DNA of 64,000 nucleotides from Dehalococcoidales bacterium (lineage in GTDB: Bacteria > Chloroflexota > Dehalococcoidia > Dehalococcoidales > UBA5627): positions 62,001-126,000 of the forward strand of contig JBBAED010000004.1 in the NCBI GenBank assembly GCA_041656115.1, written 5' to 3'. A model generated the notes under the pieces. That model had not been told where the DNA came from and did not search any database. It worked only from the letters and a program-made list of their open reading frames with translations. The number at the start of each line of letters is the position of its first letter. Position 1 is the stretch's first letter. Shown here in pieces: positions 16,748-25,407 of the stretch. The position numbers were made by a program, and so were the translations under genes.

Positions 16748-16921
16748 TGTAGTCACCTCTTGTAATTATACTACAGTTTAGTCATTCTAGTTTGATATAA
16801 AAAATAATTCATCAAATTTATTTGGGTATTTAAATTAATATTAAAAAATAATGGATAAATTATTGATAGATATAAAGGATTGGGATATAATCTGATAAGT
16901 ATTTACTATAGAGTGAAAAAT

Positions 16922-17194
16922 ATGGATAAATTTTATAAAATACCATTGGGATTAATTGGCTTATGGTTAGCAATATTGGGAATACATGGGTTATACATAC
17001 ATTTTAATTGGGTAAGTTTAATATTTAGTGGCATGCACGCCGATATGTTATTTGGAGCAATTGATCTGCCAATTAATCTGTTATCTAGTCAAGTTGACTG
17101 GATGACAAATTCCTCTCTTCAGTCATGGTTTTTACCTGGAATAATATGTGCTGCAGGGATATTCTTAGTATATAAGTTCTTGTTGAACAAATAA
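16922..17194 (+). CDS. Small membrane protein, 90 residues, unknown
   Basis: The start is the ATG at 16922; the longer frame from 16880 runs through a TATAAT promoter hexamer and is unlikely. Two membrane helices are visible, at about residues 7-27 and 66-86, with a short loop of mixed character. Low GC and isolation suggest acquired DNA. No family is recognised. Confidence 0.6.
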   Translation: MDKFYKIPLGLIGLWLAILGIHGLYIHFNWVSLIFSGMHADMLFGAIDLPINLLSSQVDWMTNSSLQSWFLPGIICAAGIFLVYKFLLNK

Positions 17195-17251
17195 GAATTA
17201 CTAAACCGATTATATTCAATTATGATATATTTTAATGTCTCCTTCCAACTT

Positions 17252-17623
17252 TCATTGATAGAATTCCTTAGTATAAGATTCCACTTCCGGTTCTACAATC
17301 TTTCCCGTACTATCTATAGCCACTATTTGTAGTCCAACGTCTAGAAGACTAGTGTATCCAAAACTTCTTCTAGGACCACTATTGGTTAGTTAGAGTTTTA
17401 CGCTAAGCGTGCCCCCTTTCCATCCACCACCGTCTAAAGTAATAAACCAACGATTACAAGAAGCAGATTGCCCCGATAGGATGTCCGTATCGTATATTGA
17501 AAGAAACTTTGTATAGTTGTTTGATATCCAAGTTTTATATGTTACAAACGGCTGAATCATTTCACCGACCAACGAGGCAATTTTTAATAAAATGCCGATA
17601 ATAACCCGAAAAGTTGTTGACAA
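17252..17623 (-). pseudogene. Decayed gene with one in-frame stop
   Basis: A TTG (17623) start behind AAGAGG opens a 77-codon frame that stops at a TAA (17390-17392). The same frame then continues without interruption for 45 more codons to a TGA at 17252. Read through, the product has an N-terminal hydrophobic segment, then strand-rich sequence with ITLDGGGWKGGTLSVKL, and after the stop NSGPRRSFGYTSLLDVGLQIVAID split between the parts. It looks like a small secreted or membrane-anchored beta-domain protein inactivated by one nonsense change. A suppressed or recoded stop is less likely. Confidence 0.5.
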
Positions 17624-17697
17624 ATACCTCTTAGCGGGATTATAACTAAATAAATTACCAACAGATGTATTCTATTTAACAGAGTCGGGGGATTGAA

Positions 17698-19134
17698 ATG
17701 AAAAAATCTCTGTTTCATGATAGACTACTACTTCGCTGTCTTCTATCTACTGTTGCAATTCTACTAATTGCGCTACCCGTCAATATACTGCAACCGCAGC
17801 ATGTTTCCGCAGCGGGAGGAACCTTTCCGGCGGCGCCTTTTAACGGTATGCAGATTACCTATGATATCTCCGGGGCTACCGTTACGGATACGGCGGACGT
17901 AGAGGGTTTCACAACTTCCAGAACCTTGCAGGGGAAACTGGGAACCGGGCAATTAACCGTATCGGGTTCAGCAAAAATGGGGAACGGCTACTATGCCGAT
18001 ATTACCGCTACCGTATCGTGCGATGGAAAAACAGACCAATTTGCTGCCAATATCCCGAGCGGATTCCCCGATTTCAATGAAGAATCTTTTAATATTTCGG
18101 TTCCAATTCCCAAAGGCGCAACCAGCGGCAGCTTTTCGATAAATATGGTCGGCCATTATAACGCCGGTACCCGCGGACTGGTTGTTAAAGGAACCTTCAC
18201 TTCCGATACCGCTACCGGCATTACCACCTCGGCACAGGCAACCACTCAGATTCAAGAGGACCCGCCGCCGGGGCCGCTTGCAGGGAAACTCCCCACCCCC
18301 GAAGGGACAGAGAGCCATCGCGGATATATCGAAGAAATTATCGGGGGGCCGATTTACGTATCAGCGGATTCCCCGCTGCTTCCGCCGTCTCAGAGAACAT
18401 GGGTTAAGTTTATGCCGGGAGATAAGAACATTTTACTGTTTGCAAATTGGACTGTCAGAACCCCTTCAGGTGCGGAAACAGTAATAAAATTTACAACCGG
18501 TGCCGTAAGCAGGCAAAAAGAAAGGAGCTGGTTCGATGTAGTGCCTAAAGTTCCGGTAACAACCCCTACTTTAGTGGTATGGGGCAGATTATTGGACGGC
18601 GTTGCCAATTTCTATTTTCCAAGGGGTAAAGCCGGGGCGGAGAAATACGAAATAGCTGTAAACCGCATCCATACCGGTATTAAAGGTACAAATTTTATTA
18701 TCGAAGCAACGGAGCAGACGGAGGTGGTTAAAGTTATCGAGGGCACTGTTGAAGTGGTATTCGATAAAACCGGTGAGAGTAAAACATTGGGAGCCGGACA
18801 GCAAATATCGGCCACAGAAGCCGGACTCGGCAGTGTTTCCAGCTTCGATATAGAAGCGGAAAAAGCAAAGTGGGGCAGTTTTTACGCCGATCTTGAATCG
18901 GGCTCCTCTGCATGGGTCTGGATTATTATCGTAATTTTATTGCTGGCAGTCATTGCTTTATCCTTATTTATTTTCTTCGGCAGGAGAAACAGGGTGCCGG
19001 TTTGGCAGCAGAGCAGTCAATTCCCACAAACATATTATCAGCCTGTTTCGAGGTTCTGCGAAAATTGCGGCAGCCCGTTAGTGATAAACAGTAATTTCTG
19101 TGAAAATTGCGGACAAAGGAGATACCCGGGATAA
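17698..19134 (+). CDS. Secreted/membrane protein with FecR-like domain and C-terminal zinc ribbon
   Basis: 478 residues. Signal sequence at about 1-38, then two beta-rich regions. A FecR-like domain spans about 195-375 (AVNRIHTGIKGTNFIIEATEQTEVVKVIEGTVEVVF, shown only in part by key motifs GIKGT and VIEGTVEV). One membrane helix lies at about 405-428, followed by a cytosolic tail with a zinc ribbon (CENCG...CENCG). Classical FecR proteins transmit siderophore signals to sigma factors; here the domain is outside and the metal-binding tail inside, so a sensing or structural role is possible but unproven. GGGGG precedes the ATG. Confidence 0.75.
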   Translation: MKKSLFHDRLLLRCLLSTVAILLIALPVNILQPQHVSAAGGTFPAAPFNGMQITYDISGATVTDTADVEGFTTSRTLQGKLGTGQLTVSGSAKMGNGYYADITATVSCDGKTDQFAANIPSGFPDFNEESFNISVPIPKGATSGSFSINMVGHYNAGTRGLVVKGTFTSDTATGITTSAQATTQIQEDPPPGPLAGKLPTPEGTESHRGYIEEIIGGPIYVSADSPLLPPSQRTWVKFMPGDKNILLFANWTVRTPSGAETVIKFTTGAVSRQKERSWFDVVPKVPVTTPTLVVWGRLLDGVANFYFPRGKAGAEKYEIAVNRIHTGIKGTNFIIEATEQTEVVKVIEGTVEVVFDKTGESKTLGAGQQISATEAGLGSVSSFDIEAEKAKWGSFYADLESGSSAWVWIIIVILLLAVIALSLFIFFGRRNRVPVWQQSSQFPQTYYQPVSRFCENCGSPLVINSNFCENCGQRRYPG

Positions 19135-19391
19135 CAAGTATAAAATGCGGTAGTCCAAATTTAATCTGATACCCATTATATCAATATCGGGATTATTGGC
19201 CGGTGCGGGCTGTCGGCATTAGATGACGTCGTCCACCTTTTCAAAAACTTCCAACACAATTCCTTTACATTATCCTTTTTTACAGCATCTTACAAAATCG
19301 GATGCTTCTACTGACTTTTATGGTATCCCCAAAAACATCAAGACATGTGCAGTCGAGGTTATTCGTATTATGTTGTACAATAGCATTGGGA

Positions 19392-19802
19392 ATGAAACGT
19401 TTTGAATTATTTGAACACACTGCGGATACCGGCTTTATTGCCTACGGCCGCACTTTAGCCGAAGCCTTTTCCAATGCGGCTTTAGCAATGTTTTCGGTCA
19501 TGGCCGATTTAGACGAGTTTGGCAAAAAAGAAACCGTTACCGTTGAAGTGTGTGAAAACGACCTTGAAATACTCCTTGTTGAGTGGTTAAACAGTCTACT
19601 TTTTTACTTTGATACTCAGGGAATTGTCTTTACCGAGTTCAATGTCATCTCGATTAGCAAAAATTGCTTAAAGGCCGAGTGCCGCGGCGAAAAATACAAC
19701 CCCAATCGGCACAGTCTTAAATTAGGGGTAAAATCCGCCACTTATCATATGTTAAAAGTGGATACGGTAAACAACACAGTTCGTGTCATTCTTGATATTT
19801 AG
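19392..19802 (+). CDS. Archease (RtcB cofactor, SHS2 fold)
   Basis: 136 residues from the ATG at 19392, where the archease N-terminus MKRFELFEHTADTGF begins; the longer upstream frame is discarded. Conserved features include HTADTGF, the ENDLEILLVEWLNSLLF helix and the C-terminal DI. Archease promotes guanylylation and turnover of RtcB RNA ligase. It is directly followed by rtcB after 15 bp, which settles the assignment. Confidence 0.92.
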   Translation: MKRFELFEHTADTGFIAYGRTLAEAFSNAALAMFSVMADLDEFGKKETVTVEVCENDLEILLVEWLNSLLFYFDTQGIVFTEFNVISISKNCLKAECRGEKYNPNRHSLKLGVKSATYHMLKVDTVNNTVRVILDI

Positions 19803-19817
19803 GAGGTAGACAAGATA

Positions 19818-21263
19818 ATGAAAATGTTTGAAAAAATCGATGATTATCGTTGGCTTATCCCCCAAAGCTATAAAAAAGGGATGCGCGTCCCCGGGCTTAT
19901 CTACGCTAACGAATCAATGCTTAAAGATATTGCCGGTGACCAATCGCCGGAGCAAGTGGCAAACGTTGCCTTTTTACCGGGGATTGTAAAATACTCGCTG
20001 GCAATGCCCGATATCCATTTGGGATACGGCTTTCCCATCGGCGGCGTTGCCGCAACAAGGCTCTCCGACGGAGTAATTTCGCCCGGCGGGGTCGGTTTTG
20101 ATATTAATTGCGGGGTTAGATTATTGCGCACCAATCTCAATTACGATCAGGTTTATCCCAAAATCAAAGAACTGATGGATTCTCTTTATAAGAATGTGCC
20201 TTCCGGATTAGGTTCGCAAGGGAGGATTCGCCTTAAAAAGAACGAAATAGAAGATGTGATGGCGAACGGCTCGCGCTGGGCGGTAAAAAACGGATACGGA
20301 ACATCCGGCGACCTTGAAACAACCGAAGAAAACGGGCAAATGGCAGGTGCTAACCCCGATAATGTAAGCGTCCGCGCCAAAGAAAGGGGGGCGCCTCAAA
20401 TCGGAACTTTGGGCTCCGGTAACCACTTCATTGAGGTTGCCGTCGTTGATCGTATTTTTGAACCCGAGATTGCCAAAGGAATGGGGATTACTCAGACAAA
20501 TCAGGTAATGCTTTTAATCCATTGCGGCTCGCGCGGGTTGGGGCATCAGATTGCCGGTGACTATACCAAGGAAATGGCTAATGCGATGTCCAAATACGGA
20601 ATATATGTTCCCGACAGGCAACTGGCTTGTTGTCCGATTGATTCGCCCGAAGGGCGCGCATATCTGTCGGCAATGCGCTGTGCCGCTAATTTCGCCTGGG
20701 CTAACCGCCAGTGTATTGCCCACTGGGCGCGGGAATCCTTCTGCGAAGCCCTTGGCATGGGCGAGGGTGAAATCGGGCTGACAGGCGTTTATGACGTGTC
20801 TCACAACATCGCCAAGATGGAGAAGCATATTGTTGACGGCAAGCAAGAAACTCTTTGCGTCCACCGCAAAGGGGCAACCCGTGCTTTCCCCGCCGGACAC
20901 CCCGACTTACCGGCAAAATATCAAAAGATAGGCCAGCCGGTTTTAATCCCCGGTGACATGGGCACTTTTTCATACATACTGACCGGAACCGAAAAGGGGA
21001 TGCGGGAGACCTTTGGGTCCGTATGCCACGGAGCGGGGCGTGCAAAGAGCCGGGCCGCCGCCAAGCAAAGCATCAGAGGTAAAGCGGTAATGGCAGAACT
21101 GGCAAAACGCGGAATTGTTATTAGAGCCGGCAGTATATCCGCTTTGGCGGAAGAAGCACCCGAATCTTACAAAGACGTTACCGAAGTTGTTGAAGTGGTT
21201 CAAAATGCCGGTATTTCCAAAATCATTGCCCGCACGCGGCCGTTGGGGGTAGTAAAAGGATAG
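19818..21263 (+). CDS. rtcB: RNA-splicing ligase RtcB
   Basis: 481 residues, the archaeal-like full length. Metal and guanylate-binding motifs are visible: GVGFDINCGVR (about 94-104, Cys metal ligand), GSGNHFIEV, HCGSRGLGHQ, CVHRKGATRAFPAGH and the C-terminal VCHGAGRAKSR with the nucleophilic His. It ligates 2',3'-cyclic phosphate or 3'-phosphate ends to 5'-OH RNA using GTP and Mn2+, in tRNA or rRNA repair. AGGAGG lies 11 bases before the ATG. It is in an operon with archease. No toxin or RtcA gene is adjacent. Confidence 0.96.
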   Translation: MKMFEKIDDYRWLIPQSYKKGMRVPGLIYANESMLKDIAGDQSPEQVANVAFLPGIVKYSLAMPDIHLGYGFPIGGVAATRLSDGVISPGGVGFDINCGVRLLRTNLNYDQVYPKIKELMDSLYKNVPSGLGSQGRIRLKKNEIEDVMANGSRWAVKNGYGTSGDLETTEENGQMAGANPDNVSVRAKERGAPQIGTLGSGNHFIEVAVVDRIFEPEIAKGMGITQTNQVMLLIHCGSRGLGHQIAGDYTKEMANAMSKYGIYVPDRQLACCPIDSPEGRAYLSAMRCAANFAWANRQCIAHWARESFCEALGMGEGEIGLTGVYDVSHNIAKMEKHIVDGKQETLCVHRKGATRAFPAGHPDLPAKYQKIGQPVLIPGDMGTFSYILTGTEKGMRETFGSVCHGAGRAKSRAAAKQSIRGKAVMAELAKRGIVIRAGSISALAEEAPESYKDVTEVVEVVQNAGISKIIARTRPLGVVKG

Positions 21264-21334
21264 CAGGCGGGGATTTAGGAGCCTATTGTGCGTCTGGAAT
21301 CCAAATCAGACTTGGCGGAATTATATTTAACACG

Positions 21335-22219
21335 CTAAGATGGCAGTTTTTTGTAAACCTTCGATGACTTCAACTGCACCAGATACATTGCCGCCAGCAT
21401 CAGCGCCGCCCCCAAAACAATCTTTACCGTAAGCGGTTCGTTACCGATTAAAACCCCGAACATTCCGGCAAACAAAGGTTCAAGCGTTAAGATGACCGCC
21501 GTATGGGTGGGGGTAATCAGGGATTGCGCCCAAGTTTGAATAAAGAAAGCCAGCGATGTCGCAACAACGCCGGTTACAATAATCACAAACCATACCTGCG
21601 GATCGGTAGGGATAACAAGACCGGTCGGGACGGTAAAAAGCAGCAAAATTACAGCCATCGTCAGCATTTGAACGGTTGTAAGGTTGTAGGAATCATGCTG
21701 CGGAGACCACTTTCCCAGCCCCACGACATAAAGCGCCAGCGTAAAAGCACAGACGATTGTGAGGAGCTCTCCCGTACCGATTCCCAATCCGTTGTAGCTT
21801 ATAAGAGCGAGGCCCGCAAACGATAACACTACCGCTATCCAAACATTTCCGGTTATCTTTTGCTTCATCCAAAGCCAAGCAAAAAACGGGGTTAAAATAA
21901 TTGACAGCCCGGTAATAAATCCAACAACGGTAGCCGTGGAATAAACAAGGGCATATGTCTGGGTAATATAACTGGCGCCTAAAAATATGCCCAGGATTAA
22001 ACCGTGCGACATCACCGGCTTATTAAGCGAGCGGATACTTCGCGGACGAATAACAATCATTACAATTGCCGCCACCGCAAAACGCAGTGCCAAAAAGTCC
22101 ATTACCGGCATTCGGGCTACGGCTTGTTTAACGATAATAAACGACCAACCCCAAATAACGGTAATAAAAATAAGGGCGATAATCGCTAATTTATGAGATT
22201 TTTTCCAACCTTTAAACAT
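21335..22219 (-). CDS. DMT-superfamily (EamA) transporter
   Basis: 294 residues with ten predicted membrane helices in two EamA repeats (starts WGWSFIIVKQAVARMPVMDF and WIAVVLSFAGLALIS). C-terminal LEPLFAGMFGVLIGNEPLT is typical of the family. Members export amino acids, purines or other metabolites; the substrate is unknown here. It is separated from the ABC transporter operon by about 100 bp on the same strand. Confidence 0.9.
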   Translation of the reverse strand: MFKGWKKSHKLAIIALIFITVIWGWSFIIVKQAVARMPVMDFLALRFAVAAIVMIVIRPRSIRSLNKPVMSHGLILGIFLGASYITQTYALVYSTATVVGFITGLSIILTPFFAWLWMKQKITGNVWIAVVLSFAGLALISYNGLGIGTGELLTIVCAFTLALYVVGLGKWSPQHDSYNLTTVQMLTMAVILLLFTVPTGLVIPTDPQVWFVIIVTGVVATSLAFFIQTWAQSLITPTHTAVILTLEPLFAGMFGVLIGNEPLTVKIVLGAALMLAAMYLVQLKSSKVYKKLPS

Positions 22220-22322
22220 ACGGATAATCTAAAACACTCTTTCTTCAATAATAAAAAGGCAAAGTTAAACCAAAATCAAAATCGAATAAATATCAGTTCA
22301 ATTTCTTGAAGAGGCAAGCAAA

Positions 22323-23060
22323 CTACATTTGCAATATTTTACTGAGGAAATTTTTCGTACGCTGTTGTTTGGGGGCGGAGAAAAACAGTTCGGGAGAGTT
22401 TTCTTCAACAATATTGCCTTCATCCATAAAAATAATACGATCAGCCGCCGCCTTGGCAAACCCCATTTCATGGGAAACAACAATCATCGTCATCCCTTCT
22501 TTGGCCAGCTGAGCCATTACATCCAACACTTCTTTAATCATTTCGGGATCAAGGGCACTGGTCGGCTCGTCAAAAAGCATTACCTTTGGATTCATAGCCA
22601 GCGCACGCGCAATCGCAACGCGCTGCTGCTGCCCGCCGGATAATTGTCCGGGGAAGGCATTTTCCTTTTCGGGGATTCCGACTTTGTGAAGCAACTGCAT
22701 CCCTATTTCGTACGCTTCCGTTTTTTCGCGTTTGCGAATCAAACGCTGTGCCAATGTTAAGTTATCAATCACTTTAAGGTGCGGGAAAAGATTAAAGCCC
22801 TGAAAGACCATTCCCACTTCGGAACGCACCGTGTTGATATTATGCGGATTATTCAAATCGATACCGTCAACTATAACGGAACCTTCGTCGTATTCTTCCA
22901 ACCTGTTAATGCATCTAAGCATAGTGGATTTACCGGAACCGGAGGGCCCGACCACGACAACAACCTCACCCTCGTTTACTTTCAGGTCGATACCGCGCAA
23001 GGCCTCAACCTTACCGAAACGCTTGTGAACATTTTCCATTATTATAATCGGTTCGGGCAT
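22323..23060 (-). CDS. Polar amino-acid ABC transporter ATPase
   Basis: 245 residues from the ATG at 23060, one base after the permease stop, so the two are translationally coupled; a longer frame to 23114 overlaps the permease and is disfavoured. Walker A GPSGSGKS, Q-loop GMVFQGFNLFPH, signature LSGGQQQRVAIARA, Walker B VMLFDEP and the H-loop VSHEM are all present. The closest family is GlnQ/ArtP-type. It powers uptake with the permease and binding protein upstream. Confidence 0.95.
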   Translation of the reverse strand: MPEPIIIMENVHKRFGKVEALRGIDLKVNEGEVVVVVGPSGSGKSTMLRCINRLEEYDEGSVIVDGIDLNNPHNINTVRSEVGMVFQGFNLFPHLKVIDNLTLAQRLIRKREKTEAYEIGMQLLHKVGIPEKENAFPGQLSGGQQQRVAIARALAMNPKVMLFDEPTSALDPEMIKEVLDVMAQLAKEGMTMIVVSHEMGFAKAAADRIIFMDEGNIVEENSPELFFSAPKQQRTKNFLSKILQM

Positions 23061-23061
23061 T

Positions 23062-23886
23062 TTATCTCTCAAATTTAGATCGTTTTTCAATATACGAAAC
23101 AACTCTGGCGGCAATTAATGTCATTATAAGATAGAGTAACGCCACCATCAGCCATGTTTCAATCGGGTTAAAGTGCGCTGCCATAAACTCGCGCCCTTTT
23201 CTGGTTAAATCGGCAACCGCCACAACGCTTACCAATGAGGAATCCTTTAACAGCGCGATAAACTCATTTCCCATCGGCGGCAGAATTACGCGGAAAGCCT
23301 GCGGGAGTACCACATATCGCATGGCCTGGAAATAGCTCATTCCCAACGAACGTGCCGCTTCCATTTGCCCGCGAGGGACACTGCTTATACCTGAGCGAAC
23401 AATTTCACTCATATAAGCGCCGTAACAAACCGTAATCGCCACAATTGCGGTTACAATCGGGTTAACACGATATTGAATAAGGGCTTCAATCCCCAGCCAC
23501 AAGCCCAGCTTCTGAATAATAACCGGCGAAGCGAAATACCAGCCGATTAGCTGTACCAAAAGCGGAATACCGCGTACCACTTCAACATAGAGGGAAGATA
23601 TTCCAAAAAAGAGCTTGTTCTTGGATAACCGCCCAAGCCCTCCCGCAAGCCCCAGAATAAGCATCAGAAAATAGGAAACCACGGTCACAACAATTGTAAC
23701 CAGTATTCCCGACTTGGCAAAAACAACAATGTCTTTGAACGGGACGGGCTGCAACATAACAAGCAGTACTATTACTGCGGCAACAACTACAACCAACCAC
23801 CACCAAGCATCTTGGCGTAGGTTTACTTCCCCACCGGTAACAAAGCTAAGCTCCCTATTAGGGGCATCTTTTTTATACTTTTCCAT
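23062..23886 (-). CDS. Polar amino-acid ABC transporter permease (HisMQ family)
   Basis: 274 residues. A cytosolic N-terminal extension is followed by about five to six helices; the EAA loop GQMEAARSLGMSYFQAMRYVVLPQA, shortened here to its core EAARSLGMS, contacts the ATPase. It forms the membrane channel of an importer for basic or polar amino acids. Single permease gene, so it probably homodimerises. It overlaps neither neighbour but is only one base from the ATPase gene. Confidence 0.95.
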   Translation of the reverse strand: MEKYKKDAPNRELSFVTGGEVNLRQDAWWWLVVVVAAVIVLLVMLQPVPFKDIVVFAKSGILVTIVVTVVSYFLMLILGLAGGLGRLSKNKLFFGISSLYVEVVRGIPLLVQLIGWYFASPVIIQKLGLWLGIEALIQYRVNPIVTAIVAITVCYGAYMSEIVRSGISSVPRGQMEAARSLGMSYFQAMRYVVLPQAFRVILPPMGNEFIALLKDSSLVSVVAVADLTRKGREFMAAHFNPIETWLMVALLYLIMTLIAARVVSYIEKRSKFER

Positions 23887-23933
23887 TTACCCAAAGCCTT
23901 GGGGGCATAAAGCCCCCATGCGTTACATTCTAA

Positions 23934-24668
23934 TTAGCTAACCAACCACTTTTGGACTAATCTGTCGATAACACCATCGGCAATTGCTTCAGCAAGGGCA
24001 TCGTTAATTTTGTCTACCAATTTGCTGCCCTTGGGGAAAGCGATTCCGTATTCTTCGATTGTCGGGAATTCGGCGACCGATTTAAGGTCGCTGTATTTTG
24101 AAACATAACCGCTCGCTACCGGGGTATCGCAAACAACGGCATCAAGCTGGCCGCTGCGAAGTGCAACAAATGCCATTCCGATTTCATCGTAACCGGTTAC
24201 GTTAACACCGTCTACGGCGCTGGCTTCATCATCACCGGTTGTACCGGACTGTACGCCAACTTTCTTACCGACCAAATCGGAAACACCCGCTATCGCGCTG
24301 TCGGCCTTGGTAACAATAACCTGCTTAGCAATAAAATACGGATCGGAAAAATCCATATCGGTTTTTCGATCTTCTTTAATCGTAATCGACGAAATGGCGG
24401 CATCATAGGTGCCCTGAGAAACACCGGCCAGCAGGGGATCCCACTCAACATTAACAAATTCAAATTCAATGCCTGCACGCTCGGCAATTTCGGTGAACAA
24501 ATCGATATCAAACCCTACGATTTGATTGGCGGCCGTGTCCACATATTCAAAAGGCGCCCAAGTGGCATCCGTTGCGACACGTATTTTACCGGAATCGGTA
24601 CCACATGCCGAAAAGATTAAACTGCCAAACAAGACCATCGCTATCACGAAAGAAAACAATTTCTTCAT
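23934..24668 (-). CDS. Amino-acid ABC transporter substrate-binding lipoprotein
   Basis: 244 residues from the ATG at 24668, with AAGGAG upstream; the longer frame to 24782 lacks a ribosome site. Lipobox FSAC at residues 19-22. The mature part is a family-3 solute-binding protein: IRVATDATWAPFEY, GFDIDLFTEIAERAGI, AAISSITIKEDRK. It captures a polar, probably basic, amino acid and delivers it to the permease downstream. First gene of the three-gene operon. Confidence 0.93.
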   Translation of the reverse strand: MKKLFSFVIAMVLFGSLIFSACGTDSGKIRVATDATWAPFEYVDTAANQIVGFDIDLFTEIAERAGIEFEFVNVEWDPLLAGVSQGTYDAAISSITIKEDRKTDMDFSDPYFIAKQVIVTKADSAIAGVSDLVGKKVGVQSGTTGDDEASAVDGVNVTGYDEIGMAFVALRSGQLDAVVCDTPVASGYVSKYSDLKSVAEFPTIEEYGIAFPKGSKLVDKINDALAEAIADGVIDRLVQKWLVS

Positions 24669-24834
24669 GCCTATCTCCTTTTTGGTAATTAGTTTGATAC
24701 ATAATAGCAGACTTGACCGCGGTTGAAAAGTGTAGCGGCGCTTAAAAAGACAAAAGAAACAAAAAATTGTTGTCAAATTCAAATACAGCCGAAGCGTTTT
24801 AGCTCAATATCAATTGAATTTTTACGGAACTTGG

Positions 24835-25245
24835 CTAATATCTTCTCTTTTTATATTGCTCAACGGCATATTCCACCGTTCCCGAAACCCCGCCGAATAC
24901 ATACACTCCGGCTTCAACCAGAACTTGGGCCGCACCGCCCCCCATCGCCCCGGTTAAAACCGCGCCGACCCCGGTTTCGGCAACAAGCGCCGCTGACAGC
25001 CGCCCCACGCCGCGCTCGGAGTCATCTTCAACACCCTCAATCACCGTATATTCCATGGTTTCGGTATCTATCAAAATAAACCACTTGGCGACACCGAAAT
25101 TAGGGTCAACTTCAGAATCCAAAGTGGTCCCTTGAGCGGAAATTGCAATATATGTCGGGTATTCAAACGAACAGCCCGACGGAAAAATTACACCTGAAGT
25201 TAGGAAGATAGCGGAAATACCCCAAAAAATAAGTTTCTTTAACAT
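24835..25245 (-). CDS. NifX/NifB-C-like domain lipoprotein
   Basis: 136 residues. Residues 1-26 form a lipoprotein signal (lipobox near PSGCS). The remainder matches the dinitrogenase iron-molybdenum cofactor (NifX-like) domain: IAISAQGTTLDSEVDPNFGVAKWFILIDTE, recognised here from key pieces AISAQG and DPNFGVAKWF, then AGVYVFGGVSGTVEYAVEQY. Cytosolic members bind metal-sulfur cofactors or belong to the MTH1175 group. Export of this domain is odd, and its partner is unknown. It is monocistronic as far as I can see. Confidence 0.78.
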   Translation of the reverse strand: MLKKLIFWGISAIFLTSGVIFPSGCSFEYPTYIAISAQGTTLDSEVDPNFGVAKWFILIDTETMEYTVIEGVEDDSERGVGRLSAALVAETGVGAVLTGAMGGGAAQVLVEAGVYVFGGVSGTVEYAVEQYKKRRY

Positions 25246-25407
25246 TGTCGCACCTTTACCTTTGTTAACAAAGACTGCCCCAAGCGCCCGATTTTACTTT
25301 ATTGCGCTAAACGTTCATAATTTCATTATTATACTAATTATAATTCAATTCAAAATTCTATGAAAGGCACACCGAGTGCATCGTTGTGCACAGGAATATA
25401 AAAAAGC

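Noticed and set aside
19223..19405. 60-codon plus-strand frame before archease
   Set aside because: No ribosome site, overlaps the archease start and has no coherent composition.
20514..20900. 128-codon minus-strand frame inside rtcB
   Set aside because: Antisense shadow of a highly conserved gene, no start signal and no family resemblance.
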